Of a stretch of DNA of 34,569 bases, positions 24,341 through 34,000 are shown piece by piece (positions within the stretch are counted from its first letter, which is position 1; each line of letters opens with the position of its first letter). The notes under the pieces were generated by a model that ran no database searches, was not told the DNA's origin, and saw only the letters and a program-made list of their open reading frames with translations. Source of the stretch: an uncultured Lachnospiraceae bacterium (GTDB lineage: Bacteria; Bacillota; Clostridia; Lachnospirales; Lachnospiraceae); the NCBI GenBank assembly GCA_946414825.1, contig CAMKQB010000019.1:1-34569 (forward strand), read 5' to 3'. A program made the position numbers and the translations under genes.

Positions 24341-24369
24341 TTGCTAAAATGACAGTATTTGTGTATACT
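24341..24369 (+). promoter_or_regulatory. Promoter of mscL, with an inverted repeat at the -10
   Basis: TTGCTA (24341-24346), a 17-base spacer and TATACT (24364-24369, 5 of 6 to consensus) form the promoter. The -10 hexamer is one half of an inverted repeat, TATACT (24364-24369) with AGTATA (24376-24381), which could bind a regulator over the transcription start. Confidence 0.65.
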
Positions 24370-24415
24370 AAAACAAGTATATACTATTAAATCTAATGAA
24401 AGGGAAGGTATTTTT

Positions 24416-24841
24416 ATGAAAAAGTTTTTAGAGGAGTTTAAAGAGTTTGCCCTTAAGGGTAATGTAATGGATATGGCTATCGGTGTTATCATAGGTGGCG
24501 CATTTGGTGCTATCATAACAGCACTTTGTGATAGTTTTATCAACCCACTTATTAACAGTATTGGTGGTGCAGATATTGGCGGATCCATTAAGCTTCCATG
24601 GGTTGACTACTCAGGACTTGATGCAGAGACAGTTAAAACACTCACACTTAATTATGGTGATTTTTTATCAGCAGTTATCAACTTCCTTATTATTGCTCTG
24701 GTTCTTTTCCTTATGCTTAAGGGTATGAACAAGCTTATGAGCCTTAAGAAGAAGGAAGAAGAAGAGCCAGAGGCAGATCCAGAGCCAACTAAGGAAGAGG
24801 TTCTTCTGACAGAAATTAGAGATCTTCTTAAAAATAAGTAA
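24416..24841 (+). CDS. mscL: Large-conductance mechanosensitive channel MscL
   Basis: This is the membrane channel that opens under hypo-osmotic stress, 141 residues. The N-terminal helix MKKFLEEFKEFALKGN, helix 1 VMDMAIGVIIGGAFGAI (about 17-45), an outside loop, helix 2 (about 83-103) and a charged cytoplasmic C-terminus rich in Glu and Lys fit MscL. The start at 24416 has GGGAAGG at 24402-24408; the frame is open to a TTG at 24359, but that codon lies inside the promoter. It is a single gene with its own promoter and terminator. Confidence 0.96.
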   Translation: MKKFLEEFKEFALKGNVMDMAIGVIIGGAFGAIITALCDSFINPLINSIGGADIGGSIKLPWVDYSGLDAETVKTLTLNYGDFLSAVINFLIIALVLFLMLKGMNKLMSLKKKEEEEPEADPEPTKEEVLLTEIRDLLKNK

Positions 24842-24865
24842 ATAACATAAGAATGAAATGAAGAG

Positions 24866-24912
24866 GCGGTTGCGTCTACACTTATTTGTAAAGTGTGAGC
24901 GACCGCTTTTTT
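24866..24912 (+). terminator. Intrinsic terminator after mscL
   Basis: GCGGTTGC (24866-24873) pairs with GCGACCGC (24899-24906, one T-G pair) and an inner stem ACACTT pairs with AAGTGT, followed by a run of six T (24907-24912). Confidence 0.88.
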
Positions 24913-24931
24913 ATTGTGTTTGATATGAATG

Positions 24932-24988
24932 TGTAAAGTTTTTAATAAATTGGATAATTGTAAAAACATAAGAATAAACCACTTTACA
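24932..24988. promoter_or_regulatory. Inverted repeat upstream of the giant surface protein gene
   Basis: TGTAAAGT (24932-24939) and ACTTTACA (24981-24988) are perfect inverted repeats 41 bases apart, and a related TGTAAAAA lies between them. The right half overlaps the -35 of the promoter at 24983. Paired operator half-sites are one reading; chance in AT-rich DNA is another. Confidence 0.3.
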
Positions 24989-25011
24989 TAATGTGATAAT
25001 AATGGTAAAAT
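24983..25011 (+). promoter_or_regulatory. Promoter of the giant surface protein gene
   Basis: TTTACA (24983-24988), a 17-base spacer and TAAAAT (25006-25011) each match consensus at 5 of 6 bases. The leader to the start codon would be about 63 bases and holds a small ACACT/AGTGT hairpin. Confidence 0.65.
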
Positions 25012-25080
25012 TAATTACTTTAACTATACACTTTTTTGATAGAGAGTGTTTAGCTTCGTTATGGTTATGGGGAGTAATAT

Positions 25081-28000
25081 ATGAAAAAATCTATAAAAAG
25101 GCTTATTAGTTTTGGTTTATGCTTTATGCTAGCCTTTTCAAATACATGTTCTAGTTTTTCCGGTATGAGTGTTTATGCTGCAGATGCCGGAATTTCAACA
25201 GCGTCTGATAATCCAGAGGAGGCTTCTCCTTCTGATGCAGAAGTTCAAGATAGTTCTGATCTGAACAATCAATCCACTAAGAAATTTAATAAGATAGCTG
25301 CACCTAAGCTCAATGCACCTTCAGGGAATGGAACTGATGAACCTGCTACTAAAGCGGGGGATGACAGTTTACGTGGTGATCCTGATGATGCGCCGGAACA
25401 TTTCCTGTCTATTAATGGAACCCCAATTACTCTTTCTAATCATACAATAGATGGTTCTTCTTATGTTGTTCACTATGGTGACGAGGTAGTATTTACTCTT
25501 GATGATACTCCATTAACAGAATTATATTGTTATGTATTTACTATTCCTTCCAGTGTTAGTCCTATACCGGAATACTTTGATACTGGATGGACTTATTATG
25601 GAGCAGATCAGCAAACAGGGGAACGTCCACATGATAAATGGACTCTGGTTCCTGATTCATATTATGCCGGTTTTTATTATTTCCCTGATGATGATTCTGA
25701 TTTTATTATGAATGCCTCCGGTGATTTTGGTTTTACTGTCGTAAAGGGGACATTTTCTGCACCAACTGACCCTGAATGGGATGAAAAGACAGCTACGTGG
25801 AACGCTGTAACAACAACTGTTTCAGGCGGTGAAGCGGCTGAAAACTCTGTTATGTATGAGGTTAATCTGTATAGGGGAAGCAATACTACTCCTATTCGTA
25901 CTGCTACTGTATCTGATACAAGCGTTGATTTTAGTAATTATATAGACGGCTATGGCAAATATCACTTTACAGTTCGAGCAGTTCCTGTAGCGGATTCCGA
26001 GGATCCTTCGAAAGATTTTACAGATCTATATAATTCCAGTGCGACAACTGAGTCAGGCGATTATGAGATACCTGATGTTACATCACCTGTAATTAAAACA
26101 TTCTCAGGAGAGAATGGTGTTCTAACAGCGGTAGCAAGTGATGATGAAGCAGGTGTTCTTTACTATGCATTTTCTACAGAGGCTTCAAGCACAGGTATTT
26201 CATCATGGAGCCAGCTGAATAATGCAGTTGTTGGTGAGGATGCAACTATTTCATATACATTACAGGATAATGACCATGGAATCTACTATGTCCATGTGAA
26301 GGATGCTGATGGAAATGTAAGTACCTCTACCACAACAATTACCGTAACCCATGTTATTTATAATAAATATTATGATTCAGTTAATAATCTGTACACAAAG
26401 CATTCTTATGTTATTGGAGATACAGTAAACCTGGTTAGTGATTTGGTGAGACCGGGCTATAACTTTGAAGGATGGGTGGATTCATCTGATACTATTGTAA
26501 CTACTGTATCAGCCGGTTCAGAAGCCACAGTTACTGCTTCATGGGTTAGAAGCGATATAGAGATTACGACTCAGCCGCAGAATATTACATGTGATTATGA
26601 TGGCACAGATCATACGCTGACAGCGGCTGTATCCAATAATCTGGTTGGTAATGTTACCTGGAATTGGTATAAGGTAGGGGATGACACACCTATATCTACT
26701 TCCACAGGCAAGTCAACCACATTAAATCTAAAGAATGTTTCCGATTCCGGAACATACTATGCAGAAGCTACTATAACTCTTAGTGATGGAGAAGATTCCA
26801 TTGAGACTGTAAGTACTAAAAATGCGGTAGTGACAATTAGTCGTAAGGCCTTAACTATCACACCTGATGATATTACGCTATATTACGGCGATTCAACTCC
26901 TGATAGCTATGATTACGAGGCGGATGGACTTGTATCTTCGGATTCTGACATACTTACAGGACAGTTTAAATCAAATTACGTGACAGGGGATGATGCTGGA
27001 GATTATGTGATATCTATTGATCCTGATCATCCTTTTGAAGCAGATAATTATAATATCGCAGTTAAGGATGGAACTCTTACTGTTAATCCGAAGGTTGTTA
27101 CTAATAATGCAAATATAACAGTCGAATTAGCAGATTCTTCAGAAGAGTTTATTTATGATGGTACAGCATATACTCCTGAAGTTGTTGTTAAGGATAATGG
27201 TGTAGTTATTCCTTCTTCTGAATATAGTGTTTCATATTCCGATAATATTGGCGCCGGAACAGCAAAGATTAACCTTGTTTTCCAAAATAATTATACCGGA
27301 ACCAAGACTCTTGAGTTTACTATCCAAAAGGAAAACCCAAGTGCAGAGGTTGTATTTGAGAAACAGAGTACACCTGCAAAAATTGTATCTGTATGGCCAT
27401 ATGGCACCAAGGTTACACTTCCGGGAGGCTCCGGCAGTGAGATAGTATTAAAAACAAATACAAATTCCGACTCAAATAGCAAAGTATATCATTTCCTTGA
27501 TGCTGCTGGAAATGAGCTTCCAACTAATGCCATTCCTACGGCATTAGGTTCTTACAAGGTTTATGTTGTTATAGCCGAAACTGATAATTATGAGTCTGTT
27601 CAGTCAGAACCTGTTGATTTTGAAATAGTAAAGAGACCTCTGGATATCATGGTGATCAGTGGTTATGTACAGGAATATGACGGCGAGGAACATAGATTTA
27701 CTGATAAGGATATAACAATTGATTTCGTAAATGGTACTTCATTTGCGTCTGGTGAGGGCCTTTCGGATTATACTATTGACGGCTCCATTACTGATGTTGG
27801 ATCAATAGTGGCTGATGAACAGAGTATTCATCTGACACCACTTAATGGTACTGATTTAGATAATTATGAAATTACAATTGTTCCTGATGATGTTAATGAC
27901 AAGGATAAAGTAATAATCGTTCCTCAAAAGCTTGATGAAATAGATGGTTTAAAGTGGAGCGAAGAATATAACGAGGCAGGTGTGGCAGAGTGGACAGCCA

Positions 28001-31000
28001 GATCTATAGCTGAATCTGTTTCCGAATATACTGTGTCCTTATATAGAATATCAACAGATGATAATGAAGATACTCGTATAACTACTGTAACTACTGAAAC
28101 ACCTTCTTTTGATTTTTCACCTGTTATTAAGGATGACGTTATCGCTCAGAATAATAATTCTGAGACTAAAAAGGCTTATGATTATTATTTTACCGTTTCA
28201 GTTGCTGCAAAGAATAATGATAACTATGAATCCAGCGAGGTGACTTCTGGCAAAAATACAGCTGTCATGCATACAGCACTTGTATATACTGTAATGCAGG
28301 AGGGCGTAACAGATATTTCCATAGGCGCAAATGCCGATGGTTATATTGTCATGCTTCAGGGCGAAAGCGCTAATGCAACTATTACCTTTGATTCGGGTTA
28401 TTCAAATCCTTATTCATGGTCTGATCCTTCAGTTCTTTCTATAAAGAATCCTGATTTGGGAATCACTTCCTTTACTTTAAAATCAGATATTACTCAGTCA
28501 TATGACAGAGTTGATTTTATATCAAGAGCCAGCGATGAGGCTCCTGTTATTGAGTCATTTACCGGCGAAACAAATGGCGATTATACCGAGGTTTCTCTTG
28601 GATTTACTGCAAGTGACTCCAGAAATCTTCAGAAATGGATGATCACTCAGAATTCTTCTATGCCAGACGAGGATGCTCCGGAGTGGAACGTAATAACTGA
28701 GGATCAGCTTGTAACTGAGGATGGAAGAGTAAAGATTCTCTATGACACTACACTTACAGATGTTACTTCTCAAGGAGAAGGAACATACTATGTATTTGTT
28801 ATGGATGGATCTAATAATATCAGTCGTTCAGATCCATTGGATGTATATAAGCTTTCCTTTAATAAGGGTACAACTAATACTGCTTGCACAGGAACCATGG
28901 GAGATATTTATAAAGTTGAAAATGTTTCAATCGTACTTCCTGCATTAGGTTTTACATATCCTGGATTTGCATTTGTAAACTGGACAACTGACGATAGTAC
29001 ATACCAGAATGAGGCAACTTATTCTGCAAATAGCTCTGATACATTAGTAGCTCATTGGAGTGATAAGGTATATGGCTATACTGTGGAATATTATATGCAG
29101 GATACTGAGGGTAATTATCCTAGTACAGCAACTAAATCAGCTGCATTTAGCTGTGCATATAATTCAACTATAGGTCCTAATATAAGCGCAATTCTCTTGA
29201 ATGATGAAGGTTTCACTCTGGATACAGAGCTTTCAGAAACTAATACTATCGATTCCGATAATATGACAGTAAAGCTTTATTATTCCAGAAATAAGTATAC
29301 CCTTAAGTATACTCTTACTAAAACAGATAATACTAAGGAAGTGGTATCTGAAGAGGAATTATATTATGGCGAAACTATAGAGACTAGAGAAAAGCCTGAA
29401 GAGCCGGGTTATACCTTTGTGGGATGGTCATACTCTGATACTGGTTCGAAGCCTGATACTATGCCTGCTCACAATGTTTCTGCTTCAGGTTACTACATAG
29501 CAAATGAGGGTACATATGTTATTAATTACTACCTGCAGAATCTTGATAATGATAATAATTATACCCTTATCAGTACTGAGCAGATTCCTTCTACACAGGG
29601 AAATGTGATTGATACATCAAGTAGAAATGAAATTGAAGGATTTACCTTTGCAGGACGTAATTCGATCTATATTGGAACAGAACCATCTCAGGTGGTGACT
29701 GTTACGAGTGATGAAATGGCCGGCTATCAATCCGAGGAGGATCCTACGGTTTCGGCAGTTGAAGGACAGATTCTTAATATTAATTACTATTATACTAGAG
29801 ATGTATATCCTCTTACTCTTAATATTTGGAAAAATGAAGATAGAGATACAATAGTTTATACCAATGTGTGGAATCTGAAGTATGGTACACCAATAATTGA
29901 GGATGACTATATTCATTATAATGAAGCTGAGTGGGATTCATTGGCTGAAGCACTGGGGGTTAATACTGAAAAGTACAGTGTTTCTGAGGCTTCTTCATGG
30001 AGTACGGGACTTGAGGCTCCAACCTCTATGCCTGCAGGTCCTGTTTCTGTTTCCAGACAGTATATACCTATCTTCAATGCGAAGTATAAGGTAAAGGTTT
30101 ATCTTCAGAATTCAGCAGGTGAATATCCTGATGATGATTCTCCTAATTACACGCTTATGTATGATGGTCCTTTAGGATCAAATGCAACAGTGGGTAATGG
30201 AAATACCTATAGTGTAAATATTGATGATTTCGGATTCTATATCCCATACTTTGATATTTGTTATGATTTAGATACTGATAATTCTGATCTTGTTGGTGAA
30301 ATAACTGACAGTTCAGAAAATCCTGATAATATGCTGGTTCTTAAACTCAAAATGAAGAGAAAGGAGATTACAGCTACTATCAGATATATCTATAGGGATG
30401 TTAATGGTCATCCGACCGAGTTTGCTACATTTACCAGAAAAGGTCTTTGGAGTACTTCATCTGAATCTCCTCGTACTTCATATACTGTAGATCCATTGCT
30501 TTATTTCTATGGTTCTAATTACTCAGGCCTAAATGAAGAGGCTATTAATTCGGTTGCTTCCGGCGTTACTGTTAACGGCGAGAGCCCTATTAACTATAAC
30601 TTTAATACCCATAATTGTGCTGTTTCTTATTCATATGGATTTAATTATAGTTCAGGAACTTCAACCTTCTCAACGAAGCCAACTACTATAACCTCTTATT
30701 TTGGTACACCAAGTGGATATAAGGGCACCAGTCATTCTGTTTATGTAAATGTTTATTATACAGAGTTAGATCCGGATAAGAGCTTTGTATTTGATTTTTA
30801 TATTAATAAAAATGTAGACAATAAGTATCTTGAATCCGAAGAAGCAAAAACTGAACCTATCACATATACCGGTGATCTGGGCTATGGTGAACATACTTAT
30901 CGTTTGCGTGAAGCAAATCTTAGTTATTTAGTAAATACTGAGTTTATGAATGGTGCACAGGATGATGACTACCTGGCCGGTTCCATCATTAGACGATCAG

Positions 31001-34000
31001 GACAATCCGGTGAAGTTAAAGAAGGTTTTGCTCCTGTAACAATAAATTACCATACTTACTATGTCACTACCTCACCAGATGCGAATGGTAATTATTATAT
31101 CTATATAGCTAATTCTGCTAATAATTATTATCCGGGAAGATATTGCTACGCATCATATAGTGGTAATGTCAGTAGTGATATTCCGTTTGTTGATAACTGG
31201 CTAGCAGATTATAAAAACAGACATTCGGATCCTGATGATGAAAATAGAGATACAAAAGCGGCGGCTTTGTACATATATAATAGAAGTCACACAGTACTTA
31301 AGGCCGAGAATAGTGATGGTTCTGTTTCAAATGAAACATTATATGTTAATTTTGCTTATGGTGATACTTATAATCTGACTCTATGTCTTCATGAGCCATC
31401 AGGTGAAATAAAGTCCAGCAGTAAGGCCTTTGTAAAGGGAAGTAATATATCTAATAATGATATTACTTCATTTATTACCAGCTCCCATTTCACTGAGAGA
31501 GTGGGGTATGACATAGTCTGGTATCTTGATCAGCAGTATACTCAGCCTGTTACATCAGTGACACAGTTTACCAATATTTCCTCTGATGTTATTCTGCATG
31601 GTCGTTATGAAAAGGCAAAACTGAAGCATCATTTATATACTCATTACATGACGAAGGGGATTGATTATGTAACTATCGATGATGTTGTCGATGAACACGG
31701 AGTTAAGAACGGATATCAGGTATTAGATGTTGAATCCAATACAGTTACTTATCAGGATGATGATGGTAATAATATTTCAGTGGATGTTTATACTACCACC
31801 TATGGTACTGATAGTGGAGATGTGGTTCTAAAGGATGTAGAAATACCTGGAACAGCTTATACAGAGTTGAAGCTCACAACTGAGGATATTGATAAATACA
31901 ATATGCCAAGCGGATTCTACTATGATGAATCTAATACTAATAATAAGACATATGCTTATTGTGAATATTCAGCCGTTAAGTTCCATATATACTATGCACG
32001 TAATAAACATACATTCAAAGTTAATAATAAATATGATAAGGATAATGTAGTTAACTCATCTATTAAGAGATATGGCGAGACTGTTACTGTTGAGGATCCT
32101 GTTAAGCCTGGCTACGATTTTAAAGGATGGGATGTCAAGAAGATTGTCCAGACTGTGGATGATGAAGGAAATGAAGTAGAAGAATATGTGGATCTTCCTA
32201 GCGGAATAAATGTTACTATTTCTGAACCTTCAGGGGGCATAAGAACATTTGAAATGCCGGATTGTGATATTATATTAATTGCAAAATGGCAAAATGCTCC
32301 ATTTGACACTGTAATAAGACATTATTTCCAGACGGTTAATAAGAATTATTATACCGGAATAGAAGATGACATATCCGGTATGACCTCTACTAATATAGAT
32401 ACAAATTACGGAGAGGGCTCCGTATATGAATTAGCTGATAAAACTATAATAGTAGTAAATAAAAATATTTCAAGTGACGATTATACATTATATTTTGTTG
32501 TTGATGACGCGTCCGGTGGAGCTGTTACCCTTAATCCTGAAAATTTGGCGATGGCAACGACTGAAATCACTGTTGTTAGTGGAGATGTAATGGATGTTGA
32601 TGATTATATCTTCCCTGTTGGTTCAGACTTTGATATGTTTGACTTTGCTTACATGAACTATACAGATACACAGCTTGGTGAGACAGTTACTAAGGACGGA
32701 GTAACAACCTCTGACGATCCATTATATGATCAAACGAAGTTCACGTGTAAATTTGGTATGGAGAATGATTATTACTATACCAGAACAAGTGGTTTGGTTG
32801 TTAAATTATTAGGATTTGCTACTGATGATTCAACTGATACAGGACTTACACTTACCGGTGACGGAACATATCTATATGGTAAGGATGTAACTATATCTGC
32901 GATACTGGCTAGCGGTTACACATTTGTTGGCTGGTTTGATGCGGATGATGTGCTGGATGATAGTGATTCACTGGATATGGATAAGCTTGCTCAGGCCACA
33001 CCTATTTCATCTACAGATACTTCTCCTTATCAGTTTGATACAAAAGTAAAATCATCGGTTAAGTATGTTGCGGTATCAACTCCTGAGGAAATTGGAGATG
33101 CTACATTAACTATAAGCGGTAAGAGTGAGTATACTTATGGATACGCAAATAGCTCATCCAATAAGCTTTCAGCAACAGTTACATATAATGAAGGCGTTGA
33201 TTCAAGTAAATATACAATTAAGAGTTACCAGTGGTATCTGGTTAATGAAGAAACTTCAGAAGCTGAAGATATATTTGGTGCAAATTCCGGTGTACTGAAC
33301 TTTGAGACAGGTAAGAATGCCGGAACCTATATTTATCGTTGTAAGGTAACAATAGAACATTTAAGTAATGGAAGAACTCTGGAGGTTTGGGCAGATCCTT
33401 ATGAAGTTACTGTACATAAAAAGGATCTTACTATAGATGTAATTTCTTATACCGGAGTATATGATGGTGAATCCCATAACGTTACTGTAAGTGTTGGTGG
33501 ACTGGTTGGTAATGATCAGGCGGTTGTATATTATAGTACTGAGCCTCTTGATGCTGATAACTATAGTACTGCAGGCAAGGTTTTAGCTGAATTCTCTGGA
33601 GTTAAGGATGTAAAAGTTAATAATATAGGTGAGGTCATAGCTACTGACGTTTACCTGTATGCAGTTTCTGCTGATCCAATCAATTCAAACTATAATAGTA
33701 TAGACGGCTCCGGAACAGTTACTCTTACTCCTAAAACCGTAGCTATTACAGCAAAGCCATCAGCTGAAAAGTTTGAAAGACTTTATGATGGTACTCCTGA
33801 TATTTCAGGTGATGTTAATACTCCTGGAACTGCTAAGTATGAAATAGCACATGGAGGTTATATCCTCATTTCCGGTCTTACAGATGCTGATATAGCATCC
33901 GGAGTAGCCGATAATCTGTTTGTTGATTTCACGGGTAAATACAATAGTAAAGATGTTCAAAAAGCTGCCAAGATAACACTTAGTGACCTTTCATTGGTTG

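Noticed and set aside
24210-24347. 45-codon ORF starting at ATG 24210
   Set aside because: No ribosome site, basic low-information sequence, and it overlaps another open frame; it could not be supported as a gene.
24359-24415. TTG start extending MscL by 19 residues
   Set aside because: It lies inside the mscL promoter; ATG 24416 has a good ribosome site and the typical MscL N-terminus.
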